Source: Jacaranda mimosifolia
Taxonomy: Eukaryota; Streptophyta; Magnoliopsida; Lamiales; Bignoniaceae
Direction: 5' to 3'
DNA length: 64,000 nucleotides
Assembly (NCBI GenBank): GCA_018894105.1
Contig: CM032129.1
Coordinates: 28,661,468-28,725,467, forward strand
The notes under the pieces are model-generated. The model worked only from the letters and a program-made list of their open reading frames with translations. It was not told the origin of the DNA and did no database searches. Positions 11,169 to 24,600 of this stretch are shown piece after piece. Both the position numbers and the translations under genes were made by a program. How positions within the stretch are numbered: the stretch's first letter is position 1; each line of letters opens with the position of its first letter.

Positions 11169-13464
11169 TTAAGGGATAGCGCCCAGAGAATGGAGGTCGC
11201 TGGATTGGGCCTCTGCCTTTGAGGGTGTGTTGTACATGTTCTTGAGCAGGTCCTGGATTTTGTTGTACATTGAGTTGGAAGGGTCACTTGTTCCTGCACT
11301 GCTTTGTGTTGGCCTCAAACTTTCCTGAAGTTTAATCTTCTCAAATAAATACTGCTTCTCGGCTTCAGCTTCATGCAACCTTTGCTTGAGATACCGACTG
11401 GCATAATCCTCTTTTGACTTTTCGGTCTTGGCGAGTGCAATTCTTTGCAGCCTCTCGGCCTCTCGTCGAGCCTCATTTGCCTTCAGCTCAAACATGTCAG
11501 CCTCAGCCTGTTTAAGCCTTACAATACTATCAAGCTCATCAATTTGGATTTTCTTTCTTTGCCTTTCCATCTTTAGTGCAGCAACTTCCCTAGCTTTATC
11601 CTTAAGCTCTTGCTCACAAGCGTCTACAGCCAAGCGGGCCTTTTTAACCATCCGCATCTTCTCTTCTGCAACCATTTCCATCTTTCTAACAGCTTCCTGC
11701 ACTACATCAGCTATCCTATTGAATGCCTCCTGTGGGGATATCGCCCGGCCAGCTTCTTCACTCTCTTGATTCTTCAAGGAGTCTGCCTCAAGCTCTGTGA
11801 GGGAACATGATTTGAAACAGAATGGAATGAGAAAAGGACACAAGTGAGAATTCTGTGAAGAAGATTATGCCAGATATCCCTAAAAGGTGAACAAAAATTC
11901 TAAAGAGTCCTTGAGAATCATCAGAGCAAAAAGGGGAAATACTTCGAATATTTTAGAAAGGTGAAAATAGTTAAGCTTAGTTTACTGGATGCTGGAATCT
12001 TTGATTTCGTATCTTAGCATCAGATAACAGAAGCTGCATATTCAAAAACTTAAAAACAGCACAAAACTAAGAAGCAGATTAACAAATTCCCAATGCAGGA
12101 CCCCGAAGGGGAGTCCAGCAATATGACAATATAAGCTTAGATGCAAAAGATAAAATTTCGTGAAAAGAATGCAAGTATGCATCTCCAGAGATTTCATATG
12201 CACTTTGAATGTGTTTGAAGTCATATTCCTAAACAGAACACATGCACCATCTCAGACCAAAAAAAAAAAAAAGAAAGAGGTAGCCAAAGAGCATAACGTA
12301 ATAACCTCATGAACAAATCTTACCTTGAAAGAACATCAAGATTGCTTTACAAGCCATAGGTTCCGCAACCCCAGTTTTCAGCTTGTCAATGAACTCCTCA
12401 CACTTCCAGAACAGTTTCCTGCCTTTTGGATCCTCACTCCCACGGAAAATTCTTCTTACAAAGTCAAGTTCTCTAATCAAAGCATCTCTATCCCAGCTTG
12501 GGGCACAATGCTGGAAGACATCTTTGACCCATCCTACTAACTCAGAAGTCCTACTGCAAGCTTGGCACCTAAAAAGCATCTCAGTGGAGCTTGACCCATT
12601 TTTAACACAAGGGCCCATGCCAATCTGCCCATTTCGAATAGCACAATCCGTGTGAGTCCAATGAGAACATAAATCACAACCGATCCAGCGGCACGTGTTC
12701 ACCTCAAAATCAAACTTGTTGCAGATCACACACATGCAAAGGTTGCAGAAACCATTTCTCTTTGAGCACAACTCACAAATACAATCCTCTGCCGGCAATG
12801 CACTTCCACATGCTATGTTTCTGCACCTCTTGTATAAGAAAATGTCAATAAGAGAAGCCTGAGAGAGGCTGACACTTGGATGCAAAAATGCCTGAATACC
12901 AGTCTTTATAGCAACTAGAATTTCTAGTTGAACCCTGTGTGCCATAATCAGTGTTTTCTCTGTCAAATCACCCCTACTTTGCACCAACTTCTGTAGAAAT
13001 AGGAACTCTTCTTTTTGCTGGGTACCGCCTAGCCCTTCAAGAAAAGAACGAAGCTCATTTTTAAACTTGTCCAGATGCTTGTCTGGGAGATTTTGCATTC
13101 TTTCTGCTATAATTTCCAATCTTTCTCTGGCCACATCTCGAAGAGACATCTTATCTGAGCTCGAAATGTGGCGGACAACAGAGTGCTCAGCAAAACCGTT
13201 ATCTCTTTCTTTTTCCTTCTCCAGTTTCTTTGCTACCAAAGCATCAGAGGTGGGCCATGTTTCTCTTGAACTGGCACTTTCTGATGGGGATTCACGCAAC
13301 TGATCAGAATTTGAACCACGCTCCTGAAGATTTGGAGATCCACAGGCATCTGGTGACACTAAGGAGAGGGAGGTCTGCAGCCCCCCACCTCCAGGCCGTG
13401 GTTGTTGACGAGGAGGCAGCATTGAGGATTGATTATTGAAATGAGATCCAGAAGATGTTCCCAT
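11169..13464 (-). CDS. OBERON-like PHD-finger protein (OBE1/OBE2 type)
   Basis: Two coding exons, 13464-12324 and 11794-11169, joined by a GT-AG intron (donor GTAAGA) and encoding 588 residues, close to the usual OBE1/OBE2 length. The N-terminus MGTSSGS is typical. Residues 1-75 are Ser/Gln/Pro-rich. A conserved helical block follows at about 105-210. A Cys/His-rich PHD finger (CNLCMCVICNKFDF … CDLCSHWTHTDC … FRCQAC) lies at about 240-303. Residues 381-560 are a long Glu/Lys/Arg-rich coiled coil. In Arabidopsis, OBE1/OBE2 are nuclear, redundant proteins needed for root and shoot meristem establishment and auxin-dependent embryo patterning, and they dimerise and bind TITANIA proteins. The start is supported by the family N-terminus. 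The gene has a long 5'UTR intron (see 13465-15990). Confidence 0.92.
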
Positions 13465-15990
13465 CTGAGAATACCCTCAATTGCCTGGAGGGGCAAAAAA
13501 CCAATCACTTACTAACCTATCTCATTCACTTGTTATTCTATTAAAAAAAGTAATCTCAATCTTCTATTCAAAGCATGCATTGGGGGATTAGATTAATCTA
13601 ATGAAATTGGAAAACTTGCATATAATTTTTTTTTCCTTGAGAAAGCAAAGCAACAGTCTAACTGATAAATCTGTAAATAGAGTTATTTTAGTACTTTTTT
13701 ATCATTAGTATTGGTTAAATCCTTAAAATAATCTAGGAAACTTAGTTTTAATTTTTTTTTTTTTTTTTTTTCCTCATTTGGTTTTAAGAATGTTTAGGTT
13801 GTCTGATTTCAACAACTTAATTCAGTACTTTTTAAGCATTACTATTGGCTAAATTCTCGAGATTAATCTAGAAATTCTTAGTTTTTACTTTGTTTCTTTG
13901 TTTGGTTTTAAGCATGTAGAAGTCGTTTGATTTCAGCAACTTTTGTTACAATTTATATTAATATGAGTTTTTTCTTGTTAGTAATTTCGTGTATGTCTTT
14001 GTAGGTGTACCCATAAGAAGCTCCAAAATATAGAAGCAATGACCAATTGCCAAGACAAGTTCAAGACAGCGATTCTGTGCTGCAGGGCCAGCACAGGGAA
14101 AAAGGGGGAAGATAGAGATCCCTGTGCCAGCAGCAAGAAAAGAAGAAAAATTACCGGCCAACCCAAGAATCCAGCAGTGCTGGACAAGCTGAAGCCATGG
14201 CTTTGGCTTGATCTGTTTTGATGCGATGAGAGTTTTTTCAGGCTCGGAAGTTGGATATAGATAGATTTTTGGGTCCTTAAGCAAGACACCTCGGGAAATA
14301 GACTTCTGGAGAGAAACCAAGGGCTTCAAGAACAGAAGATCAGAGAATCTAGGAGAACTTAGAACTGAAAATTGAAGGCTGACTATCTCTAGTTATTTGG
14401 TCTCTCTTTCTCCATTGTCTCTTTGAATTTTTTGTAATATCAAAGATGATGAATTAATTTTGGTTTATGTTTTCAGTGTTAGCATTAACTAATTTGCTTC
14501 ACCAGAATTGTGACTGAACTCGACATATGGTTTGAAATTTTCATTGTTCTCTTGTTCTTAATTATGGGCATTAAGTTGTTTACTTAATCTTGTGCTGATC
14601 GTGTCTATTCCTTGACCATTAAATTGAATAGGTAACTCCAAGTAAACTTGGAAAAGAGAATTTTGGAATAGCCATGGTGGAATAACACATATTCAGTTTC
14701 ATTCACTTAGTTGAATGGATTAATTCGCATGTAAGATAGGAATATACTTCATGCCATGGGTAACTGTTTTGTGGATTTCAGTGAATCCTTCCCAAATTTA
14801 AATCAAATAACAGCATAGTGAATTGACAAAGAAAAACATTTTTATAAAAACTATACCAGAAGATGCTTATACATAAAGTATACCTTAGAGTTAAGAACCC
14901 AATCTATTCAGTAAGTTCAAAGAGAGCGAACAAGATCAAATGAAGTGTAGAGGGAAATCGAGATCCTAGATTTTCTACATCAAGTAGTGAATTTCATGTA
15001 TGGTATAGTTCATTAACTTTGTCTTATTAATAATCTGAAAATTTTAGTAGACTATTTGAATAAGCCAAGTGGCACAATTTCAGTAATTAACAATTGCTAG
15101 TGGGAATAATATTCCTTTCATCATTAGTCATTACATTACTTGTTTGAGACAAGTGCACTTGCATGATGAAATTTAAGCAAGAGTAAGCGAAAAAAGCACC
15201 AAGATTTGATGCTACTTTGTACTAACAAAAACTTGGAGAAGCGCATAGATTAGAGGTAGCAATAAATCATTAATGTGTGTAAATATATATCATACAGATA
15301 ACAGTATGCAACATTTTTTCAGGTTTGTGCAAAATCAAGTACAATTTTACCATTATCATAATAAAAATTGAAGAAACCAACTCCCGACTACCTCCAGAAA
15401 CAAAAGAGGGTTATAGGACTTCGTGAAAACATCAAAACGACTAGAGCAACCAAAGAGAGGTGGATTGTCATTCTAATACCAAAAAATCACAAAAAAGAAA
15501 AATGAAAAATCTAGCACAAACAGATTGACCATCCAATTCAACACGTAATTAACCGTATTCCGAGCTTCAAGTTAAGAAATAGGAATCACTAAAGCAAAGA
15601 TGGAGTATTCTATTCCAAAATCTTCATGCATATGCCTTCACGACAAACCAGGAAAACAGAAGCAAGCAAACTACTGAATGTTCAATTCGGCAAATCTAGA
15701 CGAACAAAGAACAAATCCCACGATTACAAAGCTGATAAATAAAATCAGAAAAACGAAGCCAAACGTGAATCACATAGCAAATAAGATCCAAGGACAGTGA
15801 ATTGAAATTACGCACCAGCAAACAGCAACATAACTAGGAAGAAGTTGAAAAAGATACTCCTTTTCACCTGGGAAAAATTCGGAATCGATGTAGACGCTCG
15901 AAATCTGTTCAATTTTCCCCCTATTTCATTCCGCCAGACCCTAGCCCGACCGAGCTGATTTGGGGGTAGGCTTGTTTGAAGTCTCCTGCT
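13465..15990 (-). other. OBERON 5'UTR intron and probable first exon
   Basis: The minus strand has a good donor (CAG|GTGAAAAG) with exon edge at 15868, and acceptor-like CAG sequences just upstream of the ATG (near 13467-13490). This suggests a non-coding first exon at about 15868-15990 and a 2.4-kb intron. The intron holds a tandem duplication (13690-13942) and a block of unknown, more GC-balanced sequence (about 13980-14800). Transcript ends are inferred. Confidence 0.5.
13690..13942. repeat. Two-copy diverged tandem repeat in the OBERON 5' intron
   Basis: Unit 1 (13690-13818) and unit 2 (13824-13942) have a period of about 134 bp. Both begin AGTACTTTTT and share TTGGTTTTAAG and GATTTCA(A/G)CAACTT. 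Unit 1 carries an expanded T-run of about 22 bases. The divergence indicates an old duplication. Confidence 0.65.
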
Positions 15991-16499
15991 TTACCTCTTT
16001 GACCCGTTGAAAAGTGAATGAAATAGGAAAGTGGTGAGTGAATAAGATAACCGGATTAGGAGGTTGACGGTCGTGGCGGGTCCCACTTCCGGCAACGTTC
16101 CTATTTCTCTTGTGTTGACTTTGCTCACTGGACTTCCCAGTTTTTCCTGCCTCTTACCATTTTTCATTAATAAAATTTTAATATTAAATTAACAAAAATT
16201 TAATTCTACAATAATAGTTTAATGACAACTCCTAAGGGCAACAACCAACATATCAATTGCAAATTCGAATTTCATATAAATTAATTTAAAATTTAATGAT
16301 GATTCTTTTTTGAATTAAAAATTCTGTATAATTAATTGGAAAATTTTATAAAAACTAACAATGGGAAAACTTCTTGAAACCAAAATATATGCTCATGGAG
16401 AGAATTTTGCCCGAAGCTGTCACTATGGGCACATTACTTGCCGACATTCTCCAAAATGATCCCACCACGACGGATCAAAGTAATCCACGTTAGAATTAT

Positions 16500-16940
16500 T
16501 GTGCTGTTTGTCTTAATTTATTAGGTTTTAGTTCGATTATTCGAAGAACAAATTATATTAGAAATTTTAATTTTCAAAAAATTAACTTTTATCATTTTTT
16601 TGTGTTTGAAGAATATAATTATGGTTTTTAGTTTTAGATGGAACAATCTACTCTTATAAATAGAGGTATTTATTAATTATTTGGGATACATTTCACGAAA
16701 ATACTCATGAAACATTAGTTTTGAGGCAATTAAGATGGATGTAGCAAGTATTTGTTTGGTAATTTTTAGGGTTATCTTGTATTAGTAAATTTCTTACATA
16801 GTTGCAGAAAGACAACTCTCACGGACAAAGGATGATTTTGTCAAACCACGTAAATTTATGAGTTTTATTTTATATTTACATGTATTATTTTTTGTCATTT
16901 TATCATTAAATTTGTAGATGTGATTTAATTTCTAATAAAT
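16500..16940 (+). mobile_element. Possible solo copia LTR remnant
   Basis: It contains a TATAAATAGAGG promoter-like motif and the AACCACGTAAATTTATG motif common near the 3' part of plant Ty1/copia LTRs. Ends and target duplication were not resolved. Confidence 0.35.
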
Positions 16941-17321
16941 CAATCTCCTATCTAAATTACTTATTACATGTTCGATATAGTTTAAACTATTTCGATAATA
17001 TCAAAATTTATCCCACATTAATTAATGATTTTGAGACATTTTATAAGATGCTTCCTCTCCTACCAACCATTGAAGCATATTCAGTTGGTCATGCTCAAAA
17101 TGGTTCTCTTAACCGCAAAAAGAGGTTGTTGAAGGCAAAGCAAGTGATTGGAGTGAAGTGGTAATAAGGAAGCCGTATTAGAACGTGCGACTGAATTACT
17201 TTCATTTTAAGGAGAAGAAATGTTTATACGTTATTCTAATTGAATCCTATTTCAAACCCAAAACAAAAGAAGCTTATGAACTATATTTGTCCTATGTCAA
17301 ATAAGTTAGTAGAATCCTGTT

Positions 17322-17420
17322 TGTTACGTCCCGATGTCCCAATCCTCGACTTAAGCATTAAGGACAAGACAATATCAAGACGAGCATTGCTAAATGGAGA
17401 TTGAGATCTATGTCCTGTAC
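17322..17420 (+). mobile_element. Ty3/gypsy LTR start fragment
   Basis: TGTTACGTCCCGATGTCCC followed by CTCGACTTAAGCATTAAGG resembles the 5' end of chromovirus LTRs. Only about 100 bp is recognisable before unrelated sequence. Confidence 0.35.
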
Positions 17421-18147
17421 CTATAGGGCTTGTTTGCTTCACATGATAAGGCATGATAAATATATTTTCAAGTCTTATTTTTTGTTTGCTTTACATTTTT
17501 ATGGCCCATGATACCTTTGCGGGCCGACATGGTATCATGGGTTAAACTAGTTTATGGATCAAACCAAGATGGCCTGATCCATTTTCTATCCTTTTAAATC
17601 TACTATGATAAAGAATGAAAAAGTTATTCTTGCCCCTCATATGAAAATCCTAACCGTTATTTCGGAAATTTACCTTTTTAGAAGTTAGGACATTTTAGAC
17701 ATTACAAAGTGTAATCATATTGAGCAATATTGCTAATCAAACATTATATACTGTCAAGTGTGGGATATCACCAATTTCTAAAATCAAAGCAAATAATAGA
17801 TTACTTGGTATTGGATACCATTTCTAACTAATGTATCATTAGTATATAAATCTGACCTAATCTTATATGCCCAAGCGACCAAGCCCATATAGTATATATT
17901 ATACAGATCAAGAAGAATTCACAGTAGTATTTTTGCACCTGATATGTATAGACTCCATAATAAGTATGACAGGGACTTATTCATTATATATAATGCTTGG
18001 AATTACAACTAATTAATACTCCATTTATAGATACAAATGAGACAAACCTCACAAGGCATGCATTGGATTAATTAATTCTCATTATAGGATCTCAGAAAAA
18101 AGATAAAAGAGAAATTAAGAACAAAGGGATGCATGCATGTTTAATTA

Positions 18148-18519
18148 CTACAGACGGAGAGAAGTATCGATATCATCGGACTGATCAAAACTTTCAACCT
18201 TGACTGATGACAGTGCATCAGAAAACAACGACTTGGCAAGATTTGATTGGCCCGCCATCCCCGGTGAAGCCGCGTTCTTGTTCTGAGAATCCGGCCAGAG
18301 GGACAGAGAGAGCAATTTGCAATGTGACTTAGAATGATCGGGCAGAAACTCCTTCATTCTTGGAGGACTGTATTTCTCCGTCTCAGACAACATTCTCAAG
18401 AGCTCTCTCTCCTGTCTTAATTCCTTCATCTTCTGCAGTTGTCTAAACCTCTCCTGCAGCAAAGCAATGGAGGAAAGAGCAGCACTACCGCCATTTCGAT
18501 TATTAGCTTCTCTCACCAT
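18148..18519 (-). CDS. Small plant protein of unknown function (123 aa)
   Basis: An intronless frame with non-repetitive composition. Residues 15-50 form a charged helix (ALLQERFRQLQKMKELRQER…) predicted to be coiled-coil-like. A Ser/Pro/Lys-rich middle follows with LLSLSLWPDS at about 70-79, then an acidic tail with VKVESFDQSDDIDTSLRL. LSLSLWP resembles, but does not prove, an EAR-type LxLxL repressor motif, and KVES is a possible SUMO-type site. There is no signal peptide or membrane segment, so a nuclear or cytosolic location is likely. I believe similar short proteins exist in other eudicots but cannot name the family. The ATG at 18519 lies about 90 bases from a good TATA box, which supports this start. 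Confidence 0.75.
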   Translation of the reverse strand: MVREANNRNGGSAALSSIALLQERFRQLQKMKELRQERELLRMLSETEKYSPPRMKEFLPDHSKSHCKLLSLSLWPDSQNKNAASPGMAGQSNLAKSLFSDALSSVKVESFDQSDDIDTSLRL

Positions 18520-18611
18520 TTCACCAAGATTATTATATATTTCAAAAAGATAAATAGAGGAACTAATTAATGGGCTTGGATGAGTTTAAGCTGCATGGCT
18601 TTCTTTTCTCT

Positions 18612-18621
18612 TTATATATAT
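18612..18621 (-). promoter_or_regulatory. TATA box of the small-protein gene
   Basis: The minus strand reads TATATATAAA, roughly 93 bases upstream of the ATG at 18519. This implies a 5'UTR of about 60 bases. Confidence 0.55.
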
Positions 18622-21600
18622 GTGGGATTGGTGGGTTTAATCGGTTTTTTTATTTTAGAATGAGGAAAATATGAAGGAAAGAATCGCCAAAAAATGCAGA
18701 AAATCCAAGAAGAAAGGGATAAGAAGATAATTGCAAAGTACGATCTTAGTTTTGTGGGGGGGAAAGAGGCCAAAATAAGGGATTATATTAGCACATGGAA
18801 GGGAGTGTTTGGAGGAATAATAAGTTGGATAGATGCTCTGCACATTGTCCTGATCAAAGACCCCTTTTTTTGTGGGTTGCATGCATTATAGCAACTTTTC
18901 CTACTCTTTTTTTCGCTTCAATAATTCTGTTTGCCTTTCAAGAACTTGGGTTCTTTTTCTTCTTCTTGTTCTTAATCATACCTGTCTTTGAAAACCCTTT
19001 TTTGCCTTAGTTGTTATGGTCTTGGAATGTAGTTATTGGAATGTAGGGGGTAAAGGAGGAGGAGAATAAGGACAAACATTGGGAGTGGGAATAATCTAAG
19101 GAGGTTATGATACTTTGATTGAACTATAATTGTACTATGTTGGGATTTATAAATTAGAAAAAGGGTGTGAAACATTCTCTCTACGACCTTGATAATTGGA
19201 AAAACAACAAAACATTCTTGCTCACCCTGCAAGTTCTTTGTCTTTGTGTCGTTGGAAGGAAATGGCATGCAGAGATGAAAGCTGCAGATGCTGCCGTTGG
19301 TGATAGATGCTTGTAAACTTTTAGATGGAGCAAAAAGGAGGGTCCTCTATTATTAAGTAAGAGCGTTCCATATGGAATGTCCTAGTTGGAAGGGCTGGAT
19401 AGATATTTAGGTTAGATCTAAGAAAAACCATGCTTTTGATATTTTTATGTATTTTTAGAGCTATCTTAAGGGAGTATTAAATAGTTAGTTACATGTAATT
19501 TATGGTATTGAGAGAAAGATAAAACATCAATCAATATGGATGATATTAAATCTTGGTTTATACCGAGAGAATTGTAGGTTTTGAAACGGTTTAAACTGTC
19601 CATCTCTCATTTATTAAGATGTTTTTTTCAATCAAGAATAGTAGAAAGGATAATTAAGTGAATGGCCTTTTTCAGAAAAATAGAGTAATCGTATTTGCAG
19701 TGCTTGTTGCCGATTCTAATCCTATAGAAAAAGCTGATCTTGGACTATTTCGCAGTTTGCCCCTTAACTATAAGCCTAAACTCTGAAAATTGTTGAACTT
19801 AAGTTAGGATTCTGGCAATGCAATGTAGTTGGACTCTCATATCGATTCCAATGAATGATCCTTTCTGCGTAGGTAAATCTTTGCCTGCTAGACAAGAGGA
19901 TAACAAATTACAACTCTGTCTCGGTAGGACATGTATTTCTATTACTATGAAATTCATAAATGAAGTAGTTAATGGTGGGGTTATTGTTATCATTTTGTAG
20001 TGACGAATCTTGTATGTGTTCTTAAGAAAAAGAATTTGTCCATTTTTTAGGATCTCAAAGAGACGTGAAAACACATCAAACTCTTGAATGTAAATGAAAA
20101 AGGGATATAATTGAGTGAGTCTGAAGTCATAATGAATAAAATAGGGCAAAACCTTTCTTTAAATTATTTATGCAAACATATGAATACTATACATATGTGC
20201 ATTAAAGATGTACTTCACTTTATGTTTGAATAATTTGCCTAATTAGGACAATGGCCCATAATGGACAAAAGTGAAATAAGGCCCAACATGAGGGGTTACC
20301 TCATGTCTTAATCTCTTTACTAATTAGAGCTACCTGACATTGTGATTTAGAAGTTTTTATTTTCCAACATCTCGTACATTAGTCGGCACCTAATTACAAT
20401 TCAAAACTTAACATAGACATATTCAATATTAACATGCATACTGAGATTTTGTTTGCATTCAAACTCCAAAGTTTATACATGTAAACATAAGTGTACAAAT
20501 TAATTAACTGCTCGACAAATATTATAAAAGAGTTCGTTAAGATTTAAAATCCTAACCTCCCATATTATATGAGACACTTATACTATTGGGCAACATGTCA
20601 CTGGACGAATGTCATAAATTTTTATTTTTTTATTTTTTAAATGTTCTAAAAGACTTATCAGAAAACAGCTTAAGCTGCTAGATGGCGGTCCAATGAACCA
20701 ATCTTCGTTTATGTGACTTAATCTCACGAAAATCATTAAAAGTAGAAAATCATTAATGCTCACGAAGACTTGAAGTCTTGAACAAAGAAAATCTATCAAT
20801 TGATTTGTGAGACAGCGACTATTGATTTTGATGATAGGCGCGTAAATTGAAAAATCGAGGCTCAAAGTCAAACCTAGAGAAGTCATTTGTCCTACAAATA
20901 TCATATGAATGGATTTTTCTGGTCATAGTCAAACTTCATTTGTTTAAGGAAATTTATATGCTTAGTATCATTCAAAATATTGCCATCAGCCATTTATTTA
21001 TTTATTTCTCTTTTTTTTTTTTTTTTCAATACCCCAAGGCCCGAGTGATTTTTTATTGGATGCTGCTATGTGGGCAGATTTCTGTAAGAGCTAGCAATTT
21101 TTCCTTCTATTTCTTTGATTATTTTTTTTCCATTTTTCTATTTTTGGGAACGTAAGATCAAAATCTCTTGAATCTAAGACGGTTCAAATATTTAACTTGA
21201 TCTTAATATTTAGAATTTAATCAATTATTTAAAAAAATTCGCATAATACCAATACAATAGCTATACTTTATTTTTATCTATACTATAAAAAGAGAAAATA
21301 AGAACTCTTACGTTTGCAGAATTATGATTTTCACAACACTATATCATGGTTTATACTTCAGAATTTAATTGGTTGGGAGAAAAATTTAAGATTACAAACG
21401 AAATTTTACTTGATAAAACAACATATCTCTCATATTCTATTTTATTCCCCCACCTTTTTCTCTTCTCCTACCACAATCCATAAATTAATCATATATTCTT
21501 CCTAAAATTAGTCATACAAAATCATCCCATCAATTCCTTTTAATTCTCATCTGCTTCGAATTTAGTCAGCATGAGTAAAGTAAAAGGAGAATAAAAAACC

Positions 21601-24600
21601 CAGAATCTTAAAAAAAAAAAAAAAAAGGATAGAGATTAATGACATAGATTAAAGGAGAACTATTATCGGGTCATTTTATTTTATTTTATTTTTTGTCTTA
21701 CACATAATTTTATATTTTTTGATGTGATAGTTTTATTTTGATTATCTTATTATTGTATTATTTAGTAATATAATTAATATTTATATTATGTCAATATAAA
21801 TTAATACGCGTAGAAAATGACGTGCCACGATTCAAATTCTAAAAAGTAAAGCAAATAGATGGAATGTGGTGGTCGCCTTGAATTTATTTTGTGCAACTTG
21901 GTACAACTACAATTTGGCATTTAGAAATTGACCGACTAATCTTCTTACGTCCAAGAAAACCGGTCCAGTAAGAAATGCTCGTCCGATGTCGGAAAAGTCC
22001 AATTGATTGACCAATTAGTTGGTTTCTTCATTTATATTTATTTATTTTCTTAATTATTCTTTTTTAAATTTTTTCACATATATAATATTTCGTCCTGTTA
22101 GATGGTCATGTTACACTTTGTTGCAAAAATACTTAGTGTACTTAAATTAATTTTTTATATACTAATGTATATAAATAATGTCAAAACATTTTATCAATTT
22201 TTTGAATAATTTTTATTAAATTGGTAGATTATCATTACATCATGAATATGCATTATCAATAAACTACAATAATTATCAATCTACTAACATAATAAATATG
22301 CCTTGTCATCTTCCAAGGTGTGATTAAACTTTCACCAAATTCAGAGCGTCTAAACATTGGGAATAGGTAGGGTAACGAGTTTCTCCACTTAATTCTTGCA
22401 AATATCTTATGTTGTAGTGCTTTTTTCTAGGTAATTTAACCATAAACTCTCTTGACCTTAAGTTTTCATTCCCTTTAAACTATTCTTTTGTTCTTGTTCA
22501 TAAATCATATTGTAGGTTCGGAGATTCATTTTTAACATTTTACTTCGTTCGAACTTATGGATTAAATATCATTATATAGCGTCATAAAGTCTTAAATCTC
22601 AATTTCAGACAGAGTATGTAGTAATCTTTTTTTGAGGGTTCCTCAGGAATTGATTCACTTATTATGTTCTTTCTCAATGAGTGCCCATATTAATTATTTA
22701 TAACAATCAACTATAATGAAAGTAGGCAAAAAGCCAAATTTTTACGAGGTTTAAACATAGTCTTGCTCACAAAAAATTGTACTTAAATTCTCACTTTTTC
22801 TCTTTGGCGTATAAAAGGGATAAATGAAATTGATTGGTGAAGTAGATTAGTAGTTGATGACTCCATGGGCACCAACCGTATGCTTTGGTCCATTTTCTTG
22901 CTTAATGTCTTTAACCCACTAACTTTATTATTATGCTTTGGTCTTTCTCAGTTTTCACCTTTGGCGTCTTCGTTCCAGAAAGCACAAAGAAGATTCTCCA
23001 CACAAATTAACTCGTCCTCATAAAGAATTTTTTTTCCTTTTTTTTTTTTTTTTTTACCTCTTTTTGATTGTGGGGGTTTTGGGGTTTGGGGGAGGGGGGG
23101 GGGGGGGTGAATGATGCAACCTGAGGCAATAATTAATGGTATATTTTTTTGCAAATGGGACCCACCAAGAAAGTCTCCCCTGGTTAGCTGAGATTTGAGA
23201 AGATCAAAAGCAAATTAAAATGGAGATAAATGAGGCCCCAAACAATGGAATTTAATTGTAGAAAAAGTTGAGTCAAGATTGCCGATTTGGTCTTTAATGG
23301 CATGACGCAGGGAAGATGATTTTCCCGTGGTGACGACACGCCCTCCATTTTACTTTTTTAATTTTTTAAAAATCTCCCAGGCTTTTACTGTTGGCATGTG
23401 TTTAAAGGTTTATAATTTTCTTGATTTTGTTGATTAAAAAAATGATAGTGGACCCTCGATGTATGTATTTAAATTTTGGAAATGTAAAGATATTTATCAA
23501 TTTATATATATGATAGTTTTTACTTATTTAATTTTCACTTGTTTTGTAGAAATTAAAAGAATTTTAAGACATAAAGACCATATGGTTTAAAACTATATAA
23601 AGAAGAGGGAGTAAAAAGGTAAAGAATATCAACGCTTTGTTTGACTTAAAAATTTTGGTGGAGAAAAAATGTCAGAGAAAAAGAAAAGAAAATTGGAAAA
23701 GTATAAGTTTCACATTTATTTAGTGTTTAAAGAAAAGAAGAGAAAAGAAATGAAAAAATTGAAGATAATGAATGCATTGAAGAAAGAGAGACCCATAAGT
23801 TTTTCTTTCATTTTTCTTACCATTTTGAGAGAAAAATAAAGAAAAATAATTTTTTTTCAATTATAATATTTTTTCCCTTGATTTTTTTTAATTATAGTAT
23901 TTTTGTTACCAACAAACCGTCAAAATTATTTTTCTTAGTATTTTATTTATTTTTCATTATGAAAATCCTTGTACCAAACATAATGTGAAGAAAGATGAAG
24001 AGGAGAAACAAAAAAATTACTTTGACATTAACTTGTTTAAGAAGATTAATTATTACAGGACGTTAAATAATATACTGACATAGTTACTTTAAATTTACTA
24101 GTAATTTAGTGCACTTTATGTTTGTACTAAATTTTTTATAATATAAAATAATTAGAAATATTTATTTATTTTTTATATGATACTATAATTATTTTTTTTA
24201 TAATTTCGGTGCACTTATTTAAAATTTTAAGATATATAAACAAAAAATGATAAATTAAAATAAATAAAAATGGAGAAAAAGGTAAAATGAGGGGAGGAGA
24301 GAAAAGAGAGGGGCGGGGGGGGGGGGGGGGGTTAGTTGAAAGGGGATAAAATTTTAAGAAAAAATGTCTTGCTATAACCTTTTAAATTATAATTAATTTT
24401 GTCCAAATCATTAAATAACATATGGAATTAGTTATTAATAAATACTTTATAAATAATATAAATGTCTAAATATTTTATAACTCGTTTTTTTTTTTTTATC
24501 CATGATAAGTTAATTTGATCATATCTCATCACCCAACTTTCTTTTTCTCAATCATCTTATTGAAGTTGAATGACTATTTTAACGAGACTGAAATCAACAA

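Larger units (their letters stand above)
15991..18147. other. Intergenic with LTR relics
   Basis: About 16500-16940 resembles a Ty1/copia-type LTR remnant: CTTATAAATAGAGG as a TATA/start region and AACCACGTAAATTT near the end. At 17322 TGTTACGTCCCGATGTCCC resembles the start of a Ty3/gypsy LTR. Both are fragments without internal genes. No coding sequence was recognised. Confidence 0.4.

Noticed and set aside
11428..11769. 113-codon plus-strand frame inside OBERON exon 2
   Set aside because: Ser/Ala-rich mirror of the Glu/Lys-rich coiled coil on the other strand.
13958..14329. 123-codon frame in the OBERON 5' intron
   Set aside because: No recognisable domain, overlapping frames on both strands of similar length, and intronic position.
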